Shown one piece after another: positions 1 through 6,754 of a DNA stretch of 16,732 nt. The DNA comes from an uncultured Oscillospiraceae bacterium. Its GTDB lineage: Bacteria; Bacillota; Clostridia; Oscillospirales; Acutalibacteraceae. A model generated the notes under the pieces. That model did no database searches. It saw only the letters and a list, made by a program, of their open reading frames with translations, and was not told where the DNA came from. The position numbers were made by a program, and so were the translations under genes. Every line of letters starts with the position of its first letter. The first letter of the stretch is position 1. The stretch is from positions 1 through 16,732 of the forward strand of contig CAJUSM010000064.1 of NCBI GenBank assembly GCA_910588935.1. The letters run 5' to 3'.

Positions 1-1
1 T

Positions 2-403
2 GATTACATTACCAAACCTTTTCGGCCCCTGGAGCTGGTGGCCCGGGTAAAGGCCCAGCTGCGCAGGTACAAGCGCTATAACCCTGGCGGGGCAGCTGCC
101 GAGGAGCCGGATGTGCTGGAACACGCCGGGCTTTTTCTAAACCCTAAGACCCATGATTGCCTGTTGAATGAAAAGCCCCTGGCCTTAACCCCTACCGAGT
201 TTTCTATCCTGCGTATTTTGCTGGAAAACAAGGGGCGGGTGGTCAGCGCGGAGGAACTGTTTCACCAGATTTGGCAGGACGAATACTACACCAAATCGAA
301 CAACACCATCACCGTCCACATCCGCCACCTGCGGGAAAAGCTGGGAGAGAGCGGGGGAACCATTAAAACCATATGGGGAGTGGGGTATAAAATTGAAACA
401 TAA
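2..403 (+). CDS. OmpR/VanR-type response regulator, C-terminal part
   Basis: This is the end of a two-component response regulator; its N-terminus lies before the window. The frame is open from base 2 and opens with DYITKPF, the end of a receiver domain in which the Lys of the K-P pair is the conserved switch lysine. A winged-helix DNA-binding domain of about 95 residues follows, with the family features LTPTEFSILRILL, a recognition helix near NTITVHIRHLREKLG, and the terminal hairpin IKTIWGVGYKIE. The family binds direct repeats upstream of its targets once phosphorylated. It overlaps the kinase gene by 11 nt, so the two are a translationally coupled pair. The closest named relatives are VanR-like regulators; this is inferred from the kinase and VanY neighbours, not from a search. 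Confidence 0.95.
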   Translation, partial: DYITKPFRPLELVARVKAQLRRYKRYNPGGAAAEEPDVLEHAGLFLNPKTHDCLLNEKPLALTPTEFSILRILLENKGRVVSAEELFHQIWQDEYYTKSNNTITVHIRHLREKLGESGGTIKTIWGVGYKIET

Positions 404-1535
404 ACTTTCAAAAATTTTGCGCCTGCTTATGCTGCTTATCACCGGCTTCGCGGCCTGCGCCGCCCTGTATTTTCTGATAGATAATGTATTCGACGGTGTT
501 TTTGTTCGATGGGTTGAAGAGACATTTCTCATCACGGAAAGCCATTTTTATCCTGCCGAGGGCTGGGGCGAGGTCCATACATATATCAATTGGGGGCGCC
601 TGAAAACCGCGCTTCTGGGAGGCTTTATTGCAATTACCCTTCTTTGGCTTACGGTGGTGTTTGTCGCCTCGCAAATTTCCGCGAGGCAGCGGGAAAAGCG
701 AAGCGTTACAGAGATCAGCCAGCGTTTGCGGGCTTACATGAGCGGCGATGCGGATACCGTGGAGGTATTCCCCAAAGAGCAGGCGGAGATTTCTGTCCAG
801 ATGTCAGAGATCAAGTCCGCCCTGCTGCAAAACGAGCGCAGGCTAAAGGAAGAGACCACCCGGAAGAACGACCTGATTGCCTACCTGGCCCATGATTTAA
901 AGACTCCCCTCACCTCTGTTATTGGCTACCTAAGCCTGTTGGATGAGGCCCCGGACATGCCTCTGGAGCAGCGGGGCAAATATACCCGCGTGACCCTGGA
1001 TAAGGCGTGCCGGCTGGAGAAAATGATCAATGAGTTTTTCGACATTACCCGGTATAATCTGCAGCAAATCCTTATTCAAAAAGAGCCCATTGACCTCTAC
1101 TATATGCTGGTGCAGCTTACGGATGAGATGCTGCCTGTGCTGGAGAAAAACGGCAATACCATAGATTTGCAGGCAGACGAAAGCCTAACTGTGCCCGGGG
1201 ACCCGGACAAGCTGGCAAGGGTATTTCAGAATGTGCTGAAAAACGCCGCGGCCTACAGCTATCCACACACGGAGATCGTGATTTTGGCAGAGGAAAAGGC
1301 GGGGGAGATACGTGTTCGGTTGACCAACAAAGGGAAGACCATTCCCAAAGAAAAGCTTGCCTCACTGTTTGAAAAGTTTTATCGCCTGGACGAGACCCGT
1401 GCCTCCGGCACCGGAGGAGCCGGGCTGGGGCTGGCCATAGCAAAGGAGATTGTTGCCCTACATGGGGGCAGGATATGGGCAGAGAGCCAGGAGGAAACCG
1501 TGACATTTACAATTACCCTGCCTGCCCAATCTTAG
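393..1535 (+). CDS. VanS-like sensor histidine kinase
   Basis: Membrane histidine kinase, 380 aa, partner of the upstream regulator. Two transmembrane segments (about residues 9-29 and 71-92) flank a short extracytoplasmic loop of about 40 residues, as in VanS-type kinases. A linker/HAMP-like stretch follows, then the dimerisation helix with the phospho-acceptor His167 in AHDLKTPLTSVIGYLSLL. The ATP-binding domain has the N box (VFQNVLKNAAAYS, Asn284), an F box (LFEKFYRLDETR) and the G box GTGGAGLGLAIAKEIV. The start is TTG at 393, inside the end of the regulator gene, preceded by a purine-rich GGGGAGTGGGG. The loop is too small for a folded ligand domain, so it probably senses an envelope signal or a partner protein. 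A VanY-type gene lies downstream, pointing to cell-wall stress. The exact signal is not visible. Confidence 0.93.
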   Translation: MKHKLSKILRLLMLLITGFAACAALYFLIDNVFDGVFVRWVEETFLITESHFYPAEGWGEVHTYINWGRLKTALLGGFIAITLLWLTVVFVASQISARQREKRSVTEISQRLRAYMSGDADTVEVFPKEQAEISVQMSEIKSALLQNERRLKEETTRKNDLIAYLAHDLKTPLTSVIGYLSLLDEAPDMPLEQRGKYTRVTLDKACRLEKMINEFFDITRYNLQQILIQKEPIDLYYMLVQLTDEMLPVLEKNGNTIDLQADESLTVPGDPDKLARVFQNVLKNAAAYSYPHTEIVILAEEKAGEIRVRLTNKGKTIPKEKLASLFEKFYRLDETRASGTGGAGLGLAIAKEIVALHGGRIWAESQEETVTFTITLPAQS

Positions 1536-1573
1536 GATTTTCTTAGGAAAGACACAATCTCATATTAAAGAAC

Positions 1574-1623
1574 CAAGCGTTCCCATCTGGTATGATTATA
1601 CCAATGAGAACGCTTGATTTTTG
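1574..1623 (+). terminator. Long stem-loop between kinase and carboxypeptidase genes
   Basis: CAAGCGTTC (1574-1582) pairs perfectly with GAACGCTTG (1608-1616). Inside it TGGTAT pairs with ATACCA around a GATT loop, giving an almost continuous 19-20 bp stem. ATTTTTGAC follows. It can be read as a rho-independent terminator or attenuator that lowers read-through from the regulator-kinase genes into the VanY-like gene, or as a DNA palindrome bound by a regulator. The sequence alone does not decide. Confidence 0.6.
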
Positions 1624-1642
1624 ACTTTGGGAGGAATGGATT

Positions 1643-2440
1643 ATGACAGAGAGAATAATGGCCCGCAGGCGGAGAAGTCAGCAGCGGCATAGGAGGAACA
1701 CCATTGCCACTTGGTTGGTAGGCACAGTCTGTGGGGCTATGCTGGTGTTTCTGGCGGCAATAGGGTGCAGGGACTACCTGAACAAGCTGCCCCCGAAGGA
1801 TTCACAGACTGGCCTGCCCAGCCTCATGCTGAAGGAAACCGGGCAAGACGCCTCTCAGCCCCAGGAGGCTGCCCAGACAGTTTACCAGGACGGCACAGAT
1901 TGGAACCTGCGGCTGGTAAACCGCTGGAACGCCATCCCTGAGGGGTACAGGGTGAATCTGAAGGAGCTCCCTGGAGGCGAGCAGGTAGACGAACGCATCT
2001 ATGAGCCATTGATGGAGATGCTGGAAGCTGCCAAAGAGGGAAATTGGAACGAATTGCCCCGGGTAGTCTCTGGCTACCGTACCCAGGAGGTACAGCAGGA
2101 GCTGTATAATGATGAGGTCAACAAATATAAGTTAGAGGGGTACTCGGAAGAAGAGGCCATAGCTGAGGCGGGTAAGTGGGTGGCCCTTCCCGGCACCAGC
2201 GAGCACCAGCTGGGCCTGGCGGTCGATGTGGAGGGGACTACCTATGATGTATTCCTTTGGCTGCAGGAGAACAGCTACAGGTATGGTTTTATCTTCCGCT
2301 ATCCAGGCGATAAGACAGATATCACCGGCACGGTGGAGGAGGTATGGCACTACCGGTATGTAGGGAAAGAGGCTGCCACAGAGATATATGAACAGGGGCT
2401 TTGCCTAGAGGAATATACGGAAAGGAAGGGCGGGGTATAA
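1643..2440 (+). CDS. VanY-like D-Ala-D-Ala carboxypeptidase (peptidase M15B)
   Basis: Zinc D,D-carboxypeptidase, 265 aa, which in this family removes the terminal D-Ala from peptidoglycan pentapeptide precursors outside the membrane. A short Arg-rich cytoplasmic start is followed by one transmembrane segment (about residues 20-42), so it is anchored with its catalytic domain outside. The M15 signature is complete: SEHQLGLAVD supplies the zinc ligands His188 and Asp195, and EVWHYRYVG supplies the catalytic Glu233 and third ligand His236. SGYRTQEVQQELY is the usual substrate-side motif. GGGAGG (1629-1634) lies 8 nt before the ATG. It follows a VanR/VanS-type pair and is probably under its control. 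In vanY settings such enzymes can lower glycopeptide targets, but with no ligase or VanX/VanT here, routine wall trimming under stress is as likely. Confidence 0.93.
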   Translation: MTERIMARRRRSQQRHRRNTIATWLVGTVCGAMLVFLAAIGCRDYLNKLPPKDSQTGLPSLMLKETGQDASQPQEAAQTVYQDGTDWNLRLVNRWNAIPEGYRVNLKELPGGEQVDERIYEPLMEMLEAAKEGNWNELPRVVSGYRTQEVQQELYNDEVNKYKLEGYSEEEAIAEAGKWVALPGTSEHQLGLAVDVEGTTYDVFLWLQENSYRYGFIFRYPGDKTDITGTVEEVWHYRYVGKEAATEIYEQGLCLEEYTERKGGV

Positions 2441-2498
2441 ATAGACAAAGCACAAAAAAACAGGGCAAACTGGGGCTGATTTTAAAAAGGGAGATTGC

Positions 2499-3381
2499 TT
2501 AGCTCTGGCTGGTTTTTCGGTTCTGCTTTAGGGTATGGTTGAGCAGCTCTGTCATCCAGAGCATGAGCAGGGCAAGGGCCATTAGGCAGATAGGGTATAG
2601 GCGAATGCTGATATACTGGGCAATCAGCCCGAACAGCGGGGGCATAAAGGTACTGCCACAGTAGGCGCTGGCCATTTGGATGCCCACCAGGGCCTGGGAA
2701 TTTTCTTTTCCAAAATTCTCTGGGGTGGCATGGATAATGCAGGGGTACACCGGGGCAGCCCCCAGGCCAATTAGAACCAGCCCTGCCAGGGATAGGGCGT
2801 TTACCGGCAGCAGCACCAGCAAGGCGCCTGCCAGCATTACGAAAATTCCTACGCGGATCATATTTTTATCTCCAAAACGGTCGGCAATAAACCCGTTGGC
2901 AACCCGGCCCACGGTTTCCCCCAAATAGAATAGGGCGGTAAATTGGGCGGCAGTCTCCCCATCTACCCCCCGGCTGCCTACCAGATAGCTGCTGGCCCAA
3001 AGGCCGGCGGTGGTTTCTAAGGCGCAGAACCCCAAAAACGCAGGCAGCACAAAGGCAACCCCTGGAATCCGGATGGCCTTTGCAAGAGGGACATCTTGGG
3101 GGGCTTCCTCCTCTTTAAATGGAAAAGCCAAACAGGGCGGCAGCTGTCATGCCCACACTCACCGCGGTGGTAAGACCCGGGCCCAGCCGGCGGATTACCC
3201 GGCTGGAGGCTAGGCTGGAAACAATGGTCCCCGCAGAGATGATCATGGATACAAGCCCTGCATAGGAGATAGGCGCCCCCAGCTCCAGCCGCATGACAGG
3301 CCAGGCTGAGCCCAAAAGGGAATCTGGCAGACCCAGGCTGATAAACGCCAGGTAAATAATGGCCAGCAGAAGAGAAACCAT
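2499..3381 (-). pseudogene. MFS sugar-type transporter with internal deletion and frame change
   Basis: Remnant of a 12-helix major facilitator of the FucP-like kind. The 5' part encodes about three helices, including a GLPDSLLGSAWPVM stretch and a motif-A-like region ending in SSRVIRRLGPG, and stops at TAA near 3115. The 3' part is in another frame, resumes at FPFKEEEAP and encodes about six helices (GETVGRVANGFIADRFGDK, GLGAAPVYPCIIHATPENFG). Together they give about 300 residues, whereas the family has about 390, so roughly 90 residues around helices 4-6 and the central loop are missing. The start is taken as ATG 3381, with GGAG at 3390-3393 8 nt upstream; the GTG at 3390 overlaps that site. 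The gene converges on the VanY-like gene. It is almost surely non-functional as a symporter. A sequencing error could explain the frame change but not the missing helices. Confidence 0.85.
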
Positions 3382-3429
3382 AAGCGACACTCCGTTTTTT
3401 TATTGGATTATACGGCGGATTCTGCTATC

Positions 3430-3458
3430 ATTATAATACAGGCTTGGGAAAAATGCCA
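3430..3458 (-). promoter_or_regulatory. Possible promoter of the broken MFS gene
   Basis: On the minus strand TGGCAT (3458-3453) and TATAAT (3435-3430) are 17 bp apart, about 50 nt before the start codon. The -10 is perfect and the -35 is weak. Confidence 0.4.
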
Positions 3459-3515
3459 CCAGTATTTCCCGGGCTTCTATAACAATCCTTTGCGGAAAGG
3501 GGCCATTCCGGGGGC

Positions 3516-3680
3516 TAGGGCTTGTTTGAAAAATCGCAAACACCGTCTTTTTGCCCTGTCCGGGCGGATTTGTGTGTCGAAAATCCTCGTAATACGAAAG
3601 TATTACTTGCGGTTTTCTTCGTCAAACCGCACCACCCAAGGCAAAAATCCGGTGCTTTCTCTATTTTCAAACAAATCCTA
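3516..3680. mobile_element. 165-bp MITE-like palindromic element
   Basis: The two ends are inverted copies: TAGGGCTTGTTTGAAAA at 3516 and, on the other strand from 3680, TAGGATTTGTTTGAAAA (15 of 17 the same). The exact middle is a perfect hairpin, GTAATAC-GAAA-GTATTAC (3589-3606). Between ends and centre the halves still pair in blocks such as CACCG and TTTTTGCC, about 60 percent overall by eye. Each end finishes in TA, as expected from TA target duplication in IS630/mariner-type elements. There is no protein of its own; the ORFs across it are chance readings. It is best read as a non-autonomous element able to fold as one long hairpin. The transposase family is inferred only from the TA. Confidence 0.7.
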
Positions 3681-3778
3681 ACCGAAAAAGGGATAAACCG
3701 GAGGATTTTGCGTATAACACAGCGGCAGTGTGCAAGAGAGTTGAGCGTGGGCAACCACGCTCCCTGTTTTGGGGAGAG

Positions 3779-4095
3779 CGTAACCGAGGTGATGCCCAGA
3801 GATTTTTGGAGTATGTAAAGGAGGGAGGCGGTTTTGCAGCCCTCCATGCTGGAAACTGTTTTTCGGGAGGGGTAGAAGATTGTACCCAGCGGGACGAGCA
3901 CTATCAAATTCAGATAACAGCTCAAGACGTAGCTCCCCTTACCAGCTCGGTGTCTAAAAAGCGGCGGGGTTCAGGTGGCGGGCTATACCCGAGAGCTGAG
4001 ACAGGGCAGGGTAGCGGTGTACACGCCAGGCCATACCCTGGCTATGCTTTCTCATCCCTCTACCCAGCAGCTGCTGGAGACCATTTTTGAACTAG
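3779..4095 (+). pseudogene. ThuA-like protein relic
   Basis: Two frames carry consecutive pieces of a ThuA-like (trehalose-utilisation type, glutamine-amidotransferase-like fold) protein. The first contains AQRFLEYVKEGGGFAALHAG and then RDEHYQIQ. The second, shifted near 3930-3960, contains GGVQVAGYTRELRQGRVAVY followed by TPGHTLAMLSHPSTQQLLE. These match the family order: GGG-hairpin, DEHY strand, then the G-x-G-R-V-x-x-x-T-x-G-H-T signature and the closing helix. The N-terminal half is not recognisable, and the central part is shorter than normal (family about 210-250 aa). Nothing upstream looks like a usable start. ThuA-like proteins usually sit in sugar catabolic clusters, which fits the other decayed sugar genes here. 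The 5' limit given is approximate. Confidence 0.7.
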
Positions 4096-4251
4096 GCGGC
4101 AGGGGTATAACGGGCAGTGGAGAGGGCTGTTGGGGCGTTGTGGCAAAGGCTGGAAACCCTTTGCCAGGGCCAATCGCCATCTTTGCGGTGGACTCGGCCT
4201 ATTCATCTCGCTTTTCCCCTCCTTTTTGGACGGTTTATCCAAACTTCATGA
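4096..4251. other. Non-coding spacer with a hairpin
   Basis: No gene is supported. It carries a perfect 9-bp hairpin, TGGCAAAGG (4141-4149) with CCTTTGCCA (4158-4166). No T-run follows, so it is not a standard terminator. Confidence 0.4.
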
Positions 4252-4280
4252 TTGACAACTCCTGTTTCATGTCATATAAT
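4252..4280 (+). promoter_or_regulatory. Consensus housekeeping promoter of the chemoreceptor gene
   Basis: TTGACA (4252-4257) and TATAAT (4275-4280) with exactly 17 bp between them form a perfect sigma-A type promoter. Transcription would begin near 4287, about 80 nt before the ATG. A promoter this strong is unusual for a chemoreceptor gene in Clostridia, where sigma-D promoters are common. Confidence 0.85.
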
Positions 4281-4366
4281 TAAAATGGTATCAGTACGGC
4301 CAGATGCCATAAAGGTAGCTTTTGGCTTCAGGCGGATTGACTATGATAATACAGGAGTGTATCGAG

Positions 4367-6340
4367 ATGAAAAGTATCCGAAGAAAAATCACGACCTGCC
4401 TCATCGCAACGGTGTGCCTTGCCCTGCTTGCGGTGGGCCTTTCAAGCATTGCCCTTAATTACAGGAGCACCCTGGGCACAGTAGGGCAGATGATGCGGGA
4501 AACCGCTTTGCTGGCAGGGGAACGCATTGAGCAGGAGCTAACCGCTTACCGAAATGTGGCAATGGACACCGGCTGCATCCCCCAGCTTTCAGATGAAGAG
4601 GTGCCTGTAGAGGAAAAACGGGCTATTGTAGACGAGCGTGTGGCAATGCACGGTTTCCAGCGTGGCAATATTGTGGGCGCGGACGGACACAGTATTTTTG
4701 ACGGCAAGGACTACTCCGACCGGGAGTATGTGCAGCAGGCCATGCAGGGGAATACCTATGTATCCCAGCCACTAGTAAGTAAGATTACCGGGGAACTTTC
4801 CGTTATGGTGGCGGCTCCTCTGTATGCTGGCGGGAACCAGGGCGGCGAGATTGTGGGCGTGGTCTATTTTGTGCCCCCGGAGACCTTTTTAAATGATATT
4901 GTTTCCTCCATTCAGGTAAGCGAGAACAGCCATGCCTATATGATCAACAAATCTGGCGATACCATTGCCGACACTACCTTGGAGACAATTACTACCCAGA
5001 ATATCCAGAAGGAGGCGGAGAGCGACTCCTCCTTAAAGGAGCTGGCCGCCATTCACCAGGCCATGTGCCAGGGCGAAGTGGGCTTTGGCAGCTATCACGA
5101 TTCTGCTGGGCCCAGGTTTGCAGCCTATGCCCCAGTGAGAGGAACAGACGGCTGGAGCGTGGCGGTTACCGCTATGAAAAAGGACTACCTGGCCGATACA
5201 TATTTTGGATTCCTCATCAATATTGCCGTAATGCTGGTATCTGTGCTGGCCTCTGTGGTGGTGGCGCTCAAGCTTTCCAGCAATATCAGCTTGCCCATGC
5301 GGGCCTGTGCCAGGCGGATGAAGCAGCTGGTAGCCGGAGATCTGGAATCCCCTGTGCCGCAGAGCCAGGGTAAGGACGAAACTGCCGAGCTGACCCGGTC
5401 TACCGCGGAGCTGGTAACTGGCCTAAACGCCATTATTCACGATGTCAACTATCTGCTGGCAGAAATGGCCAATAAGAATTTCAACATTACCTCTTTCCAT
5501 CGGGATGCCTATGTAGGCGGGTTCCAGGGAATTCTGGAGGCCATGAAGACTCTGAAATTTCAGCTGAGTTCAACCATGTGTCAAATTGATGGAGCCGCCG
5601 CCCAGGTTTCCGCTGCCAGCGACCAGGTTTCCAGCGGAGCCCAAACCCTGAGCCAGGGCTCTATGATGCAGGCCTCTTCTGTACAGGAGCTGGCTGCCAC
5701 CATTAACGACATCTCTGCCAACGCGAAGCGTACCGCCGCTGCCGCGGAGGAGGCCAACCAGTTTGTAAGCCAGGCTGGCGCCCAGCTGGGGGTTAGTGTG
5801 GAGCATGTAGGCGAGCTAAATGGGGCTATGGAGAAGATTTCACGTTCTTCTGAGGAGATTTCCATTATCATTGCTACCATTGAAAATATTGCATTCCAAA
5901 CCAATATTTTGGCCCTAAACGCTGCCGTGGAGGCAGCCCGGGCGGGCACCTCTGGCAAGGGCTTTGCTGTGGTGGCAGACGAGGTGCGCAGGCTTGCCTC
6001 TAAGTCTGACGAGGCCGCTAAGGCTACCAAAGAGCTGATTGAGCGCTCTATTTCCGCTGTAACCGAGGGCAGCCAGTCGGTAACAAAGGTAACCGAATCG
6101 CTGGAGCGGACCAGTGTGCTGGCTGGCCATGTAACCACCCAGATGAACATTGTGGTGGAGGCTGTAGAGGACCAGACCAATGCTATTGGCCAGGTAACCG
6201 AGGGCGTAGACCAGATTTCCTCTGTAGTGCAGACCAACAGCGCCACCTCAGAGGAAAGCGCTGCAGCCAGCCAAGAGCTTTCGGCAGAAGCAGCCAGCCT
6301 AAAGGGATTGGTAAGCCAGTTTACTTTGGCTAAGGAATAA
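4367..6340 (+). CDS. Methyl-accepting chemotaxis protein with Cache sensor
   Basis: Transmembrane chemoreceptor, 657 aa. TM1 (about 8-30) and TM2 (about 280-303) enclose a periplasm-facing sensor of about 250 residues with dCache features (GRDYS-type segment DGKDYSDREYVQQAMQGN, then SVMVAAPLY and a second lobe with AYMINKSGDTIAD). A HAMP segment (about 304-360) and a long helical signalling domain follow. The hairpin tip is intact: ENIAFQTNILALNAAVEAAR and GKGFAVVADEVRRLASKS (about 505-545), the site that contacts CheA and CheW. There is no C-terminal CheR-tether pentapeptide; it ends SLVSQF-like, GLVSQFTLAKE. The ATG at 4367 is chosen because AGGAG (4353-4357) lies 9 nt before it; an upstream in-frame TTG at 4322 lacks a site. 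The ligand is unknown; dCache domains often bind amino acids or other small metabolites. The gene stands alone, between promoter and terminator. Confidence 0.95.
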   Translation: MKSIRRKITTCLIATVCLALLAVGLSSIALNYRSTLGTVGQMMRETALLAGERIEQELTAYRNVAMDTGCIPQLSDEEVPVEEKRAIVDERVAMHGFQRGNIVGADGHSIFDGKDYSDREYVQQAMQGNTYVSQPLVSKITGELSVMVAAPLYAGGNQGGEIVGVVYFVPPETFLNDIVSSIQVSENSHAYMINKSGDTIADTTLETITTQNIQKEAESDSSLKELAAIHQAMCQGEVGFGSYHDSAGPRFAAYAPVRGTDGWSVAVTAMKKDYLADTYFGFLINIAVMLVSVLASVVVALKLSSNISLPMRACARRMKQLVAGDLESPVPQSQGKDETAELTRSTAELVTGLNAIIHDVNYLLAEMANKNFNITSFHRDAYVGGFQGILEAMKTLKFQLSSTMCQIDGAAAQVSAASDQVSSGAQTLSQGSMMQASSVQELAATINDISANAKRTAAAAEEANQFVSQAGAQLGVSVEHVGELNGAMEKISRSSEEISIIIATIENIAFQTNILALNAAVEAARAGTSGKGFAVVADEVRRLASKSDEAAKATKELIERSISAVTEGSQSVTKVTESLERTSVLAGHVTTQMNIVVEAVEDQTNAIGQVTEGVDQISSVVQTNSATSEESAAASQELSAEAASLKGLVSQFTLAKE

Positions 6341-6373
6341 GAATTTAGAATTTGTGTGGCCTTTCAAGAAATG

Positions 6374-6410
6374 AAAAAACCCGGGCGCCGGCTGGCATCC
6401 GGTTTTTTTT
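6374..6410 (+). terminator. Terminator after the chemoreceptor gene
   Basis: AAAAAACC (6374-6381) pairs with GGTTTTTT (6401-6408). An imperfect GC-rich inner stem lies inside, and a run of eight T ends it. It begins 33 nt after the stop codon. Confidence 0.75.
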
Positions 6411-6680
6411 CTGGGGAACTAAGGACTGGATATAAGCTTTGGGGATTATGAGAGGGTATCCGGAGTTCCTCGCCAGTTTTGTTTCACTTCCCACCAAAGT
6501 GACAAGAAAGATGCAACCAGAACAAGGCAAAAACCTTTCTGCTTTCCTGAGGACAAGGCTATGGGGCTTTGCGCCTTTTGTCATCGGGGGCTGGATGAGC
6601 GGCGCCTCCGGTTTTGTGCACCGGGTTTAAGGGCCGCCCGCAATTTCCTATGGAGCCTACCAACGGCCGTTTTTTCCCGT
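6411..6680. other. 270-nt intergenic stretch without a supported gene
   Basis: Overlapping short ORFs exist on both strands (63 aa from 6439, 79 aa ending near 6345 on the minus strand). Neither has a ribosome site, and the minus one runs into the chemoreceptor terminator. It separates two convergent genes, each with its own terminator. I see nothing else. Confidence 0.5.
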
Positions 6681-6717
6681 AAAAAACCACCCCCGCCGGG
6701 ATTTCCAGCGGGGGTGG
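6681..6717 (-). terminator. Terminator of the SLH esterase gene
   Basis: Perfect 10-bp stem CCACCCCCGC (6687-6696) with GCGGGGGTGG (6708-6717). On the minus strand it is followed by six T (A6681-6686). It lies just past the stop codon at 6755. Confidence 0.9.
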
Positions 6718-6754
6718 CCTTTATGAGATTGGCTTAGCTTTCTAGCTTACCAAC

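Noticed and set aside
3515..3925. ORFs on both strands across the palindromic element
   Set aside because: They only read through the inverted-repeat element and the ThuA-like relic, and have no ribosome sites.
5581..6246. 221-codon minus-strand ORF
   Set aside because: Mirror of the chemoreceptor signalling domain; Ser/Thr/Ala-rich translation of its antisense strand.
6439..6630. 63-codon plus-strand ORF in the intergenic region
   Set aside because: No ribosome site, no recognisable domain, and an overlapping opposite-strand ORF of similar quality.
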